Assembly: GCF_000633515.1 (NCBI RefSeq)
Contig: NZ_AYMP01000024.1
Coordinates: forward strand, 124,001 to 188,000
DNA from: Morganella morganii H1r
Lineage (GTDB): Bacteria; Pseudomonadota; Gammaproteobacteria; Enterobacterales; Enterobacteriaceae
Direction of reading: 5' to 3'
DNA: 64,000 nucleotides
Part shown: piece by piece, positions 26,381-36,037 of the stretch
How positions within the stretch are numbered: the stretch's first letter is position 1
Layout: each line of letters opens with the position of its first letter
Translations under genes and position numbers: made by a program
The notes under the pieces: generated by a model
Databases searched by the model: none
What the model was told of the DNA's origin: nothing
The model's input: the letters and a program-made list of their open reading frames with translations, nothing else

Positions 26381-28882
26381 TTACTGTTCAAACATCTCTT
26401 TCAGCCAGCCGGGGGCTTCTTCATCCTGCTGCTGAGCCGGGGCCTGCTGGCCGCACAGCGCTTGTGCGTCCGTTGTCCAGACCGGTAATGTCCGGGTGAT
26501 CCCCACGCCGTTGCAGACAAAATTGCCGTCCGCATCCACTGCCATCTCCGCGATATCTTCCGGTGGTGTGAGGTTCAGCGCCAGCGGCGGCTGATTATCC
26601 AGATAACGTCCGTAAAGTACCAGGGCACCGGAGCCGCCGTACAGGCCGGACGGGCTGTTGTCATCCAGCCCCATCCAGGAGACGGTGACTTCTTTGCCGT
26701 CGATACCGACAAACCAGCTGTCGCGCATGTCGTTAGTGGTCCCGGTTTTCCCGGCCAGATGGTATTTACCGAATTTCGATCCCAGACGGCGGGCTGCGGT
26801 ACCGCGTTCCACCACCTGCTGCATACCGTACAGCGTCATATACGCCGCCTGCGGCGCCACAGCGCGCTGTGCCTGCGGGAAGCTCTGGTAAATCACCGTG
26901 CCGTCTTCCGCGATCACCGAACGCAGTGCGGACAGTGTCGCGCGGTTACCGCCGCTGCCGATGGTCTGGAACAGCTGCGAGACCTGCAATGGTGTCAGGT
27001 TTACCGCGCCGAGCAGCATTGCCGGGACTTTCTGGATATTTTTCGCCGGTGCGCCGAGACGGACAAACGTATCGGCTACCGCATCCAGACCGACCGCCAT
27101 ACCGAGGTTAACCGTCGGTACGTTGATAGAGCGCGCCAGCGCATCCACCAGCATCACACGACCGCTGAAGGTTTTGCTGTCGTTACGCGGTGACCAGGTA
27201 CCGCCGCCGCCCGGCACGTTAATGGTCAGCGGCTGGTCGTCCAGCCAGGTATTCAGACGGTAAGTATCCGGAATACCAAGCGCGGTGAGATAGGTCATCG
27301 GTTTTGCCAGCGAGCCGATAGAGCGCTCCGCCGCCATAGCACGGTTAAACCCGGCAAACTGCGGCTGAGAGCCGCCGACCATTGCGCGGACCTCCCCGCT
27401 GATGCGGTCAACCACCACCATAGCCCCTTCCAGCGCCGGTTTTTTACGTTCCGCTCGGATGGCTTTCACACCTTCTTCAACGGCATTTTCAGCTGCATCC
27501 TGTGAGACCGGGTCCAGCGTGGTGAAGATTTTCACGCCGGACAAATCATCCACTTTATCGCCGAGCTTCTCGCGCAGTTCCTGACGAACCAACTGCATAA
27601 AGGCAGGCTGCGGGGTGATCACACCACTTTTCTCTTTTACACCCAGCGGACGTGCGCTCAGGACATCATACATTTCCTGATCGATCACCCCGCCCTGGGT
27701 TTGCAGAAGTTTCAGCACCACGTTGCGACGCTCAAGGGCATTTTTCGGGTTACGCCACGGGTTATAGATTGACGCCCCTTTTACCATTCCCACCAGCAGT
27801 GCCACCTGGTCGAGGCTCAGTTCATCGACCGGACGGCCGAAATAATAGAGACTCGCCAGCGGGAAGCCGCGGATCTGTTCATCCCCGCTTTGCCCCAGAT
27901 AGACTTCGTTGAGATACAGTTCCAGAATGCGGTCTTTGTCATAGCGGTAATCCATAATAAGCGCCATATAGGCTTCATTGGCTTTACGCGCCAGTGTCCG
28001 TTCATTGGATAAGAACAGGTTTTTTACCAGCTGCTGTGTCAGGGTACTGCCGCCCTGCACCGCGCGTCCCGCCGTCAGGTTTGCCAGAAGGGCACGCCCG
28101 ATGGAGGTGATGCTGATCCCGTCATGCTCATAGAAATTACGATCCTCGGTCACCAGCAGGGCTTTAACCAGCTCATCCGGGAAGCCGCTGCGGGCCAGGA
28201 ACAGACGCTGCTCACCATTTGCGGATTGCAGCATGGTGATCAGTTTCGGATCGAGGCGGAAGAAACCGAATTCACGGCCGTTATCCATGTTTTCAATTTT
28301 TTCCAGTCCGCTGCTGCTGAAAGTCAGACGGGCGTTAATCTGCCCTTCTTTACTGTCAGGGAAATCAAACGGACGGCGCAGCATCTGAATGGTATTACCG
28401 GTCACGGAAAATTCACCGGCGCGGGTGATTTTGGTGACTTTGCGGTACTGCATGCCTTCCAGCAGTTTCACCATTTCATTCAGGCTGTAATCCATGCCCG
28501 GCTCAAGGTTGACGGTGCGTCCGTAAACCGCCGCAGGCAGATCCCAGACTTTACCGTCCAGGCGGTCACTGATTTTTCCGGCCAGATAAACACCGTAAAG
28601 CCCCAGCAGGATAACCATCACAATGCCGAGTTTGACCAGGAACCAAAACCAGCGCCAGCGCCGTTTAGGCGGTTTGTTTTTGCGCCCTTTTTTACTCATG
28701 CGCGCGCTGTCCTCATCATCGTCATAATCATCCGGTTCGTCATCACCAAATTCATCATCGTATTCAATATCATCGTCATAATCCTCATCCCGGCGGCGAC
28801 GGCGGTCTGAGCGCCCTCTTTTTTTAGCGGCAGGCGCTTTACTGCCCCTGCGGCCGGTGGGTTCACGATCAAAATCAGACAT
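26381..28882 (-). CDS. mrcB: Penicillin-binding protein 1b
   Basis: This bifunctional class A PBP polymerises and cross-links peptidoglycan at the periplasmic face. The 833-residue protein (E. coli 844) starts with a charged cytoplasmic tail holding a long Asp-rich stretch (about residues 32-58). One membrane helix follows (FWFLVKLGIVMVILLGLYGVY), then the GT51 domain (LLVTEDRNFYEHDGI, GGSTLTQQLVKN) and the transpeptidase domain with SLAK, SIN and KTGTTN motifs. The C-terminus carries the short tail seen in PBP1b. It forms its own transcription unit before hrpB. Confidence 0.96.
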   Translation of the reverse strand: MSDFDREPTGRRGSKAPAAKKRGRSDRRRRRDEDYDDDIEYDDEFGDDEPDDYDDDEDSARMSKKGRKNKPPKRRWRWFWFLVKLGIVMVILLGLYGVYLAGKISDRLDGKVWDLPAAVYGRTVNLEPGMDYSLNEMVKLLEGMQYRKVTKITRAGEFSVTGNTIQMLRRPFDFPDSKEGQINARLTFSSSGLEKIENMDNGREFGFFRLDPKLITMLQSANGEQRLFLARSGFPDELVKALLVTEDRNFYEHDGISITSIGRALLANLTAGRAVQGGSTLTQQLVKNLFLSNERTLARKANEAYMALIMDYRYDKDRILELYLNEVYLGQSGDEQIRGFPLASLYYFGRPVDELSLDQVALLVGMVKGASIYNPWRNPKNALERRNVVLKLLQTQGGVIDQEMYDVLSARPLGVKEKSGVITPQPAFMQLVRQELREKLGDKVDDLSGVKIFTTLDPVSQDAAENAVEEGVKAIRAERKKPALEGAMVVVDRISGEVRAMVGGSQPQFAGFNRAMAAERSIGSLAKPMTYLTALGIPDTYRLNTWLDDQPLTINVPGGGGTWSPRNDSKTFSGRVMLVDALARSINVPTVNLGMAVGLDAVADTFVRLGAPAKNIQKVPAMLLGAVNLTPLQVSQLFQTIGSGGNRATLSALRSVIAEDGTVIYQSFPQAQRAVAPQAAYMTLYGMQQVVERGTAARRLGSKFGKYHLAGKTGTTNDMRDSWFVGIDGKEVTVSWMGLDDNSPSGLYGGSGALVLYGRYLDNQPPLALNLTPPEDIAEMAVDADGNFVCNGVGITRTLPVWTTDAQALCGQQAPAQQQDEEAPGWLKEMFEQ

Positions 28883-29016
28883 GGTCTCTCCCGTCAGTCT
28901 GTCTGCCGCACAATAATGTGCCGGGCGGGACAGGCGGTTATTTCATCAGTTGCTATTGTCGCCGATTCCGGCAACAGACACAGTAAAAATCCGTTAAACA
29001 ACGACTATCTTTGCAT

Positions 29017-31467
29017 TTACATAAACTTTTTTACACGCTTTGTCGGCTGTGCATTTGCCGGATCGTCCGGCCAGAAATGTTTGGGATAACGTCCTTTCAT
29101 CTCTTTCTGCACCTCCCGGTAGCTCCCGCCCCAGAAGGCTTTCAGGTCGGCGGTTACCTGTATCGGGCGGTGTGCGGGCGATAACAGGCTGACCGTTACC
29201 GGCAGCCGTCCCTGCGCCACCACCGGTGTTTCACGCACACCATACATCTCCTGAATGCGGACTGCCATCACCGGCGGTTTATCTGCGGCATATTCTACAG
29301 GTATCCGGGTCCCGGTGGGTACTTCAAAATGACGCGGGAACTGTGCATCCAGCCATTGCTGCTGCGACCAGTCCATGCGCTGACGCAGCGCGCCATATAG
29401 ATCCAGCTTTGCCAGCTGCTGCTGATTGCGCACTCCGGTCAGGTACGGCGACAGCCACGTCTCAAGCGTGGCGAGCAGTGTATCATTATCTGCGGCAGGC
29501 AGTGTCTGTTCCGGGAACAGATCGTGTGCCAGCTGCTGGCGGATAAGTAACTGCTCACAGGCTTCATTGAATGGCAGAACAGACAATCCCTGTTCGCGGA
29601 TCCAGCTGAGCAGAGCTTCGCGGACAACCTCATCAGACGGTGCTGCCAGTGGTTTTCGCTCAATAATCAGCTGCCCGCAGGTAACCGCCTGCCACGCCTG
29701 CCAGCTGCCTTTGTTTTCATCACGGGTCAGACGGTTTTCTGTTTTCAGCAGATGCGGTGCCATCTCTGTCAGCTGTGATAATTCAAACGGCACCGCTTTC
29801 AGGATCCGTGCATTAGCCTGCTGCTCATTTTGCAGGATCAGCGGGGCGATAAGCCCGGCTTCATTGCCGAGCGGGCTGCTTTCATCTGTCACCGCACCGG
29901 TACCGTTTGCCAGTAAAAATGTGCCGGAGCGCCCGCGCTTCCCGGCGATTCTGTCAGGAAATCCCTGTAATAAGGTGCGGCACAACCAGCCACTGTCCGG
30001 ATCATGAGACGGTTTTCTGACCGGCTGACCGGCGGCCTGCAACAGCTGATGCGCCAGCTTATCCCACCGGGCGGAGGGATGTGTCAGGTCATGCAGCAGA
30101 TTGCCGTTACCTTCGCGGGAAGGCTCTTCCAGTGCGGCAATCAGCCGGGCGGCATAGTATATCTGTGCCGGCTCTTCATTAAGGGTATAAAGCCACAATG
30201 CAGAGAGGCGCGGCTCTGTGCCGGAAGCGGCCATTGCCGCGCCTTTGGCAGTCAGTCCGCCCTGCGGCAGAAGGCAGCCCATTTCTGTCAGTAATTTTTT
30301 CGCCACCTGCACCGCCACGGCTGGCGGGGTATCAAGCCAGGCAAGCGCTGATACCTCACGGCAGCCCCACTGCGCCAGATTCAGCATCAGCCCGGCCAGG
30401 TCACTGTGGCAGATTTCCGGTTCACTGTGCGCAGCGGCGCGTTCGGCTTCCGCCTGTCCGCACAGATGCAGACAGATCCCCTGCGCCAGACGCCCGGCAC
30501 GCCCTGCACGCTGTGTCATCGATGAGCGGCTGATGCGGCTGCGCACCAGCCGGGTCAGCCCGCTGCGCGGATCAAACTGCGCGGTTTTTTCCAGACAGCT
30601 GTCCACCACCAGGGTCACACCTTCAATCGTCAGACTGGTTTCGGCAATATTGGTCGCCAGCACGATTTTGCGCATACCGGGCGGCGGTGGTTCAATCGCC
30701 TGCTGCTGCTCTTTCAGCGACAGTGCGCCGTACAGCGGGCAGATAAGCGTATCCGCATCGGTTTTACCGGTCAGCTGTTCCTGTAACCGGCAGATTTCCG
30801 CCTGTCCCGGCAGAAACACCAGCACAGAGCCATCCTCCTGCTGATACAGCTGCAACACCGCCCGGGCCACCTCACTGATAAAAGGCTGATGCGCACTGAG
30901 CGGCTGATACCGTCTCTCCACCGGGAAAGCCCGCCCCTCTGCCGTGATCACTTCCGCCTGCGGCAGCAGGGACAACAGCTGTTCATTATCTAAGGTCGCG
31001 GACATCACCAGCAGACGCAAATCATCACGCAGTGAGGACTGCACATCCAGCAGCAGTGCGAGGGCAAGATCGGCCTGTAAATTCCGTTCATGGAATTCAT
31101 CCAGAATAATGACACTCACTTCGGATAATTCCGGATCCTGCTGTAACATTCTGACCAGAATTCCCTCTGTAACAACCTCAAACCGGGTGGCGGCGCTGAC
31201 CCGGGTTTCGCCGCGCATCCGGTAACCCACCGTTTCTCCCGGACGTTCGCCGAGCTGTGACGCCAGCCGGTGTGCCACGCTGCGGGCCGCGATACGACGG
31301 GGCTCCAGCATGATAATCCGCCCGCTGACAGACGGATCGCTGAGCATCAGCAGCGGCAGAATAGTGGATTTCCCGCTGCCGGTCGGAGCCTGTAACAACA
31401 CCTGCGGGGCACTGTTCAGTGCCGTACTGAGTGCCGGATAAATGTTACAAACGGGGGAATATGTCAC
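29017..31467 (-). CDS. hrpB: ATP-dependent RNA helicase HrpB
   Basis: This is a DEAH-type helicase of 816 residues (E. coli about 809). Visible motifs are Walker A APTGSGKST (27-35), the DEFHER box, the SATL motif VMSATLDNEQLL, and the motif VI QRAGRAGR. The HrpB-specific C-terminal domain ends with AFWGGSYREVQKEMKGRYPKH-type text. Its physiological role is poorly defined even in E. coli. It sits between mrcB and sfsA and is divergent from sfsA, the same order as in E. coli apart from the absent ligT gene. Confidence 0.95.
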   Translation of the reverse strand: MTYSPVCNIYPALSTALNSAPQVLLQAPTGSGKSTILPLLMLSDPSVSGRIIMLEPRRIAARSVAHRLASQLGERPGETVGYRMRGETRVSAATRFEVVTEGILVRMLQQDPELSEVSVIILDEFHERNLQADLALALLLDVQSSLRDDLRLLVMSATLDNEQLLSLLPQAEVITAEGRAFPVERRYQPLSAHQPFISEVARAVLQLYQQEDGSVLVFLPGQAEICRLQEQLTGKTDADTLICPLYGALSLKEQQQAIEPPPPGMRKIVLATNIAETSLTIEGVTLVVDSCLEKTAQFDPRSGLTRLVRSRISRSSMTQRAGRAGRLAQGICLHLCGQAEAERAAAHSEPEICHSDLAGLMLNLAQWGCREVSALAWLDTPPAVAVQVAKKLLTEMGCLLPQGGLTAKGAAMAASGTEPRLSALWLYTLNEEPAQIYYAARLIAALEEPSREGNGNLLHDLTHPSARWDKLAHQLLQAAGQPVRKPSHDPDSGWLCRTLLQGFPDRIAGKRGRSGTFLLANGTGAVTDESSPLGNEAGLIAPLILQNEQQANARILKAVPFELSQLTEMAPHLLKTENRLTRDENKGSWQAWQAVTCGQLIIERKPLAAPSDEVVREALLSWIREQGLSVLPFNEACEQLLIRQQLAHDLFPEQTLPAADNDTLLATLETWLSPYLTGVRNQQQLAKLDLYGALRQRMDWSQQQWLDAQFPRHFEVPTGTRIPVEYAADKPPVMAVRIQEMYGVRETPVVAQGRLPVTVSLLSPAHRPIQVTADLKAFWGGSYREVQKEMKGRYPKHFWPDDPANAQPTKRVKKFM

Positions 31468-31559
31468 AAAAACCTCATCATTATCTGCTTAACTTTCGAC
31501 GCGCAACATTGTAGCATTGCCGCCCCCTGAAAAGTGCAGTCACATTGACAGGAGTTACG

Positions 31560-32270
31560 ATGGAATTTCATCCCCCTTTACAGGCGGGCACGCTGGTGCA
31601 GCGTTACAAACGGTTTCTTGCGGATATTATCACGCAGGACGGGCGCACCATCACCATTCATTGTGCTAATACCGGCGCAATGACAGGCTGCGCCACACCG
31701 GGTGATACCGTCTGGTATTCCGAATCCGCCAATGCGAAGCGCAAGTACCCGCACAGCTGGGAACTGACGCAGACACAGGCCGGGCATCTGATTTGTGTGA
31801 ATACGATGCAGGCAAACCGGGTGGTGGCAGAGGCGATTGCGCAGAACCGGATCCCGGAACTTACCGGGTATCAGACGCTGGCACAGGAAGTCAGATACGG
31901 CAGTGAAAACAGCCGGATTGATTTTTTACTGACCGATCCGCAGAAAAAGCCCTGTTATGTTGAGGTGAAATCCGTCACGCTGCTGGAAAACGGACACGGT
32001 TATTTTCCCGATACCGTAACTTTACGTGGACAAAAACACCTGCGTGAGTTACAAGCAATTGCTGAAGCGGGAAATCGTGCTGTTCTGTTTTTTGCTGTAC
32101 TGCATTCAAGGATTGAGACCGTATCGGACGCAGCACACATTGATAAAAAATATTCATCACTTTTGCGGCAGGCATCACAGTCCGGAATTGACGTTATTTG
32201 TTACAGAATGCGGATAACACCGGATGGCATCACTGCCGGGGAAAAAATACCCTTTGCATTCATGGGGTGA
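31560..32270 (+). CDS. sfsA: Sugar fermentation stimulation protein SfsA
   Basis: The 236-residue protein of the SfsA family has an OB-like N-terminal half and a nuclease-like C-terminal half ([23 protein letters not shown], with the D...E-x-K pattern). The exact function is unknown; overexpression stimulates maltose metabolism in E. coli. I start at 31560 ([19 protein letters not shown]) because it aligns with E. coli SfsA and AGGAG precedes it; the frame is open to 31545. The gene lies directly upstream of dksA, as in E. coli. Confidence 0.93.
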   Translation: MEFHPPLQAGTLVQRYKRFLADIITQDGRTITIHCANTGAMTGCATPGDTVWYSESANAKRKYPHSWELTQTQAGHLICVNTMQANRVVAEAIAQNRIPELTGYQTLAQEVRYGSENSRIDFLLTDPQKKPCYVEVKSVTLLENGHGYFPDTVTLRGQKHLRELQAIAEAGNRAVLFFAVLHSRIETVSDAAHIDKKYSSLLRQASQSGIDVICYRMRITPDGITAGEKIPFAFMG

Positions 32271-32457
32271 ATATCAATTTTTTTAATAATAAATAGGATG
32301 TTTTGTGAGTTGCGGGGTGAATAAACACGCTGTTCTTCACACCTTACAAAACTAATGAAAGCAAGGGTTGCATTATCCATAATCATCTGCTATCTATAGC
32401 GGCCTATTTTTCCCCTCTAAGGGATATTGTCAGACATGCGTGTGTAGGAGAAGCATT

Positions 32458-32913
32458 ATGCAAGAAGGGCAAAAACGTAAAACCTCGTCCCTGAGCATTC
32501 TTGCCATTGCCGGCGTGGAGCCGTATCACGAGAAGGCAGGCGAAGAATACATGAACGAAGCCCAGTTGGCCCATTTCAAGCTGATACTTGAAGCATGGCG
32601 CAACCAACTCAGGGATGAAGTAAACCGCACTGTCACGCACATGCAGGATGAAGCAGCTAACTTCCCGGATCCGGTTGACCGGGCCGCTCAGGAAGAAGAA
32701 TTCAGCCTGGAACTGCGCAACCGTGACCGCGAACGCAAACTGATCAAAAAGATCGAAAAAACCCTCAAAAAGGTTGAGGACGACGATTTTGGTTTTTGTG
32801 AGTCCTGCGGGGTCGAAATCGGTATCCGCCGTTTAGAGGCGCGTCCGACCGCAGATCTCTGTATCGACTGTAAGACGCTGGCTGAAATCCGCGAAAAGCA
32901 GATGGCGGGCTGA
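32458..32913 (+). CDS. dksA: RNA polymerase-binding transcription factor DksA
   Basis: DksA enters the RNA polymerase secondary channel and, with ppGpp, represses rRNA promoters and activates amino acid promoters. The 151-residue product is nearly identical to E. coli DksA. The coiled-coil tip is [10 protein letters not shown], with acidic tip residues D71 and D74. The zinc finger has C114, C117, C135 and C138. The start at 32458 ([13 protein letters not shown]) is preceded by TAGGAGAA; the frame is open to 32440. A terminator follows, then gluQ. Confidence 0.98.
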   Translation: MQEGQKRKTSSLSILAIAGVEPYHEKAGEEYMNEAQLAHFKLILEAWRNQLRDEVNRTVTHMQDEAANFPDPVDRAAQEEEFSLELRNRDRERKLIKKIEKTLKKVEDDDFGFCESCGVEIGIRRLEARPTADLCIDCKTLAEIREKQMAG

Positions 32914-32927
32914 CAGATTCACCACAG

Positions 32928-32956
32928 ACGGCGCTTTGACAGCGCCGTCCGTTTTT
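32928..32956 (+). terminator. Intrinsic terminator between dksA and gluQ
   Basis: ACGGCGCT (32928-32935) pairs with AGCGCCGT (32941-32948), followed by CCG and a T-run. It ends only 12 bases before the gluQ start, so some read-through must supply gluQ, or gluQ has a promoter inside dksA. Confidence 0.8.
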
Positions 32957-32967
32957 ATGCCTCTTCA

Positions 32968-33870
32968 ATGACGGAATATTCTGCCGGCTCAGCGCCCGGT
33001 TACACCGGCCGCTTCGCACCATCACCTTCCGGTGCGCTTCATTTCGGCTCTCTGGTGACCGCACTGGGGAGTTATCTTCAGGCCCGTCACCTCGGCGGAC
33101 GCTGGCTTCTCCGTATTGATGATATCGACCCGCCCCGCGAAGTCCCGGGTGCTGCGGATGCCATTCTGCGTATTCTTGACCATTACGGCCTGCACTGGGA
33201 CGGCGATGTGCTGTATCAGTCGCGCCGCCATGATGCTTACCGTGAAGTGATTGAACAGCTGAAAGCCACCGGGCTGTGCTATTACTGCACCTGTACACGG
33301 CATGATGTCCATGACAGCGGCGGCCATTATCCCGGCACCTGCCGTCAGCGCGGACTGCCGCCGGATAACGCGGCACTGCGGCTTATCAGAACGCATCCGG
33401 TGTACCATTTTACCGATGGTCTGCGGGGGGATGTATTTACGGATAACGCCACGGCAGAGGAAGATATCATTATTTTCCGCAAAGATAAGCTGTTTGCCTA
33501 TAACCTGGTGGTGGTGCTCGATGATGATTATCAGGGCGTGACAGAGGTGGTCAGAGGCGCGGATTTACTGTATCCCACCTCACATCAGCTCTCATTATAC
33601 CGCCAGCTCGGGCTGCCGGCGCCGCATTATCTGCATTTGCCGTTGATGCTGGGCCCGGCGGCGCGTAAACTCTCCAAGCAAAATCATGCCACCCCGGTAC
33701 CGCTCAGTGATCCGCGCCCGTTGTTATGGCAGGCGTTACAGGTGCTCCGGCAGCTGCTGCCGGAAACGGATCCGCTGTCGCTTTCCCTGACTGAACTGCT
33801 GGCATACAGTGTGCGGAACTGGGATATTACTGCCGTCCCCCGCAATGATGTGGTGACGGACAGGGAATAA
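32968..33870 (+). CDS. gluQ: Glutamyl-Q tRNA(Asp) synthetase
   Basis: GluQ-RS attaches glutamate to the queuosine base at position 34 of tRNA(Asp). It is a GluRS paralogue lacking the anticodon-binding domain, hence 300 residues. Motifs are [16 protein letters not shown] (HIGH-like), the EDIDPPRE-type segment [15 protein letters not shown], the zinc site [11 protein letters not shown]...CR, and [10 protein letters not shown] (KMSKS-like). The ATG at 32968 has no clear Shine-Dalgarno sequence. An earlier ATG at 32957 is out of frame and stops after four codons. Confidence 0.95.
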   Translation: MTEYSAGSAPGYTGRFAPSPSGALHFGSLVTALGSYLQARHLGGRWLLRIDDIDPPREVPGAADAILRILDHYGLHWDGDVLYQSRRHDAYREVIEQLKATGLCYYCTCTRHDVHDSGGHYPGTCRQRGLPPDNAALRLIRTHPVYHFTDGLRGDVFTDNATAEEDIIIFRKDKLFAYNLVVVLDDDYQGVTEVVRGADLLYPTSHQLSLYRQLGLPAPHYLHLPLMLGPAARKLSKQNHATPVPLSDPRPLLWQALQVLRQLLPETDPLSLSLTELLAYSVRNWDITAVPRNDVVTDRE

Positions 33871-33960
33871 TTCCGCAATATCCGGGCTAAGGCATTCTCA
33901 AAAAACCAAGTGTACGATATTATTAGTCGCTTATTTTTTAGATCATTTAATTGTTATACA

Positions 33961-33973
33961 GAGGTGTACCATT
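33961..33973 (+). promoter_or_regulatory. Ribosome site and noncanonical AUU start codon of pcnB
   Basis: GAGGTG at 33961-33966 lies 4 bases before ATT at 33971. No ATG, GTG or TTG in the same frame fits the conserved N-terminus. E. coli pcnB is known to use AUU, which keeps expression low and makes it sensitive to IF3. The match here suggests the same control. Confidence 0.8.
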
Positions 33974-35506
33974 TTAAACCGAGTCGCAAAGTTCTGTCGC
34001 AGTCTGATTTCCCGCGAGAATAAGGCAGATTGCACAGAGGCTGCCAGTGAAAGGCCGGCCCCGAATGCTGACCATACGCCGCAGAATCCGTCACACCGTG
34101 AGGCTTCCCCCGCGCGTCCTGCCGCTAAACGCAAGAAACCGGCAAAAAATATGGATAACAGCGGGACAGTCAGCGCAACGGTAATTCCCCGCAACAGTCA
34201 TTCTATTTCCCGTCAGGACATCAGCGAGAATGCGCTGAAGGTTCTGTACCGCCTGAATAAATCCGGTTTTGACGCTTATCTGGTCGGCGGCGGTGTCCGT
34301 GATCTGCTGCTGGAGCGCAAACCCAAAGATTTCGATATCGCTACCAATGCCACGCCGGACGAAGTGAGAAAACTGTTCCGCAACTGCCGCCTGGTCGGGC
34401 GCCGTTTCCGTCTGGCTCACATTATGTTCGGCCCGGATATTATCGAAGTCGCAACCTTCCGTGGTCCGCATGACAATAACGAACCGGCTGATGACGGCAA
34501 AGCCCGTTCTCAGCAGGGCAAAAACGGCATGCTGCTGCGCGATAATATTTTCGGCACCATTGAAGAAGATGCTGTCCGCCGCGATTTCACCATTAACAGC
34601 CTTTATTACAGCGTGGCTGATTTTACCGTCCGTGATTATGTCGGCGGGCTGGCAGATTTACAGCAGCGCATTATCCGTCTGATCGGCGATCCGGAAACCC
34701 GTTACCGGGAAGATCCGGTGCGTATGCTGCGCGCCATCCGGTTTGCCGCCAAACTGGATATGACCATCGAACCGAAAACGGCTGCGCCTATCCGCACGCT
34801 GAGCACCTTGCTGCGCGATATCCCGCCTGCACGTCTGTTCGAGGAAGTTCTCAAGTTATTACAGGCCGGTGACGGACACCGTACGTTTGAATTATTACGT
34901 GAATACGATCTGCTGGATATGCTGTTCCCGCTGGTTGCCGGGCCGCTGAAAGAGAACCCGGACACCCCGCTGTCCCGTATCGTGGATCAGGTACTGAAAA
35001 ATACCGACTACCGTATTCATAACGATCAGCGCGTCAATCCGGCCTTCCTGTTTGCCGTGATGCTGTGGTATCCGCTGTGCGAACATGCGGAAAAACTGAC
35101 CCAGGAGAGCGGGCTGGCCTATTACGAAGCCTTCGCGATCGCCATTAATGACATCCTGGATGAACAGTGCCGCGCGATTGCTATTCCGAAACGTCTGACC
35201 ACCACCATGCGTGATATCTGGCAGTTGCAGTTACGTCTGCCGCGCCGTCAGGGCAAACGCGCGATCCGTCTGATGGAAAATCAGAAATTCCGCGCCGCCT
35301 TTGATCTGCTCGAACTGCGTGCGAATGTGGAAGGCCGTCATGAGTTACAGGAACTGGCTCACTGGTGGGCGGATTTTCAGCAGGCGAATGCCCCGCAGCA
35401 GCGCTCAATGGTGACAGAACTGGGCAGTGATCCGGTCAAACGCCGTCCGCGCCCGCGCCGCCGTCATCCGCGTGCCCGTCAGGGTAACGGAAACAGCGAA
35501 TCATGA
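33971..35506 (+). CDS. pcnB: Poly(A) polymerase I, AUU start
   Basis: PcnB adds poly(A) tails that speed RNA decay and controls ColE1-type plasmid copy number. The first ATG is at 34151, but the frame continues upstream as [15 protein letters not shown]. This aligns with the E. coli start (M)FTRVANFCRKVLSRE beginning at an ATT (33971-33973) behind GAGGTG. Read from there it has 511 residues (E. coli about 465). About 40 extra residues, rich in Pro, Ala and His, lie between the N-terminus and the catalytic domain. The nucleotidyltransferase motif [17 protein letters not shown] carries the metal aspartates (about D120, D122). The C-terminus is Arg-rich. Its stop overlaps folK by 4 bases. Confidence 0.93.
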   Translation: MLNRVAKFCRSLISRENKADCTEAASERPAPNADHTPQNPSHREASPARPAAKRKKPAKNMDNSGTVSATVIPRNSHSISRQDISENALKVLYRLNKSGFDAYLVGGGVRDLLLERKPKDFDIATNATPDEVRKLFRNCRLVGRRFRLAHIMFGPDIIEVATFRGPHDNNEPADDGKARSQQGKNGMLLRDNIFGTIEEDAVRRDFTINSLYYSVADFTVRDYVGGLADLQQRIIRLIGDPETRYREDPVRMLRAIRFAAKLDMTIEPKTAAPIRTLSTLLRDIPPARLFEEVLKLLQAGDGHRTFELLREYDLLDMLFPLVAGPLKENPDTPLSRIVDQVLKNTDYRIHNDQRVNPAFLFAVMLWYPLCEHAEKLTQESGLAYYEAFAIAINDILDEQCRAIAIPKRLTTTMRDIWQLQLRLPRRQGKRAIRLMENQKFRAAFDLLELRANVEGRHELQELAHWWADFQQANAPQQRSMVTELGSDPVKRRPRPRRRHPRARQGNGNSES

Positions 35507-36003
35507 TTCCGGTCTATATTGCGATCGGCAGTAATCTTGCCGATCCGCTTGACCAGGTCAACCGGGCGATTGCCGCGCTGGGTGCTGTCCCGCAAAGCCG
35601 CCTGGTGCGCCACTCCGCTTTTTACCGCACCGCGCCGATGGGCCCCGCCGGACAGCCTGATTATCTCAATGCGGCTGTTCTGCTGGAAACTGACCTGACA
35701 CCGCACCAGCTGCTCGACGCCACCCAGGCCATCGAACTGGCGCACGGCCGTGTCCGTAAGGATGAGCGCTGGGGTCCCCGCACATTAGACTTGGATATCA
35801 TGCTGTTTGGCGATAGGGTCATCAGTGATGCACGGCTTACCGTACCGCATTACGGCCTGAAAGTACGTGAATTTATGTTGTATCCGCTGGCTGAAATCGC
35901 CCCCGGGCTGATTCTGCCGGACGGCGAATCACTTGCGGCGGTTGTTGCCCGCACCCCGGAAAACGGGCTTGGCCTCTGGTCATCATCAGAGCCTGTACGC
36001 TGA
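35503..36003 (+). CDS. folK: 6-hydroxymethyl-7,8-dihydropterin pyrophosphokinase
   Basis: HPPK transfers pyrophosphate from ATP to hydroxymethyl-dihydropterin in folate synthesis. The 166-residue protein begins [16 protein letters not shown]. It carries the pterin and ATP loop [17 protein letters not shown], with the two metal aspartates in DLDI, and [18 protein letters not shown]. It is coupled to pcnB by a 4-base overlap, as in E. coli. Only 34 bases separate it from the panC-like gene; panB, which lies between folK and panC in E. coli, is missing. Confidence 0.96.
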   Translation: MIPVYIAIGSNLADPLDQVNRAIAALGAVPQSRLVRHSAFYRTAPMGPAGQPDYLNAAVLLETDLTPHQLLDATQAIELAHGRVRKDERWGPRTLDLDIMLFGDRVISDARLTVPHYGLKVREFMLYPLAEIAPGLILPDGESLAAVVARTPENGLGLWSSSEPVR

Positions 36004-36037
36004 ACTTTCTGCTCAACAGACAGACAAGGAGACACTG

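Noticed and set aside
33943-34194. 83-residue minus-strand frame over the pcnB start
   Set aside because: It is antisense to the conserved PcnB N-terminus and linker; its composition follows from the Ala/Pro-rich linker.
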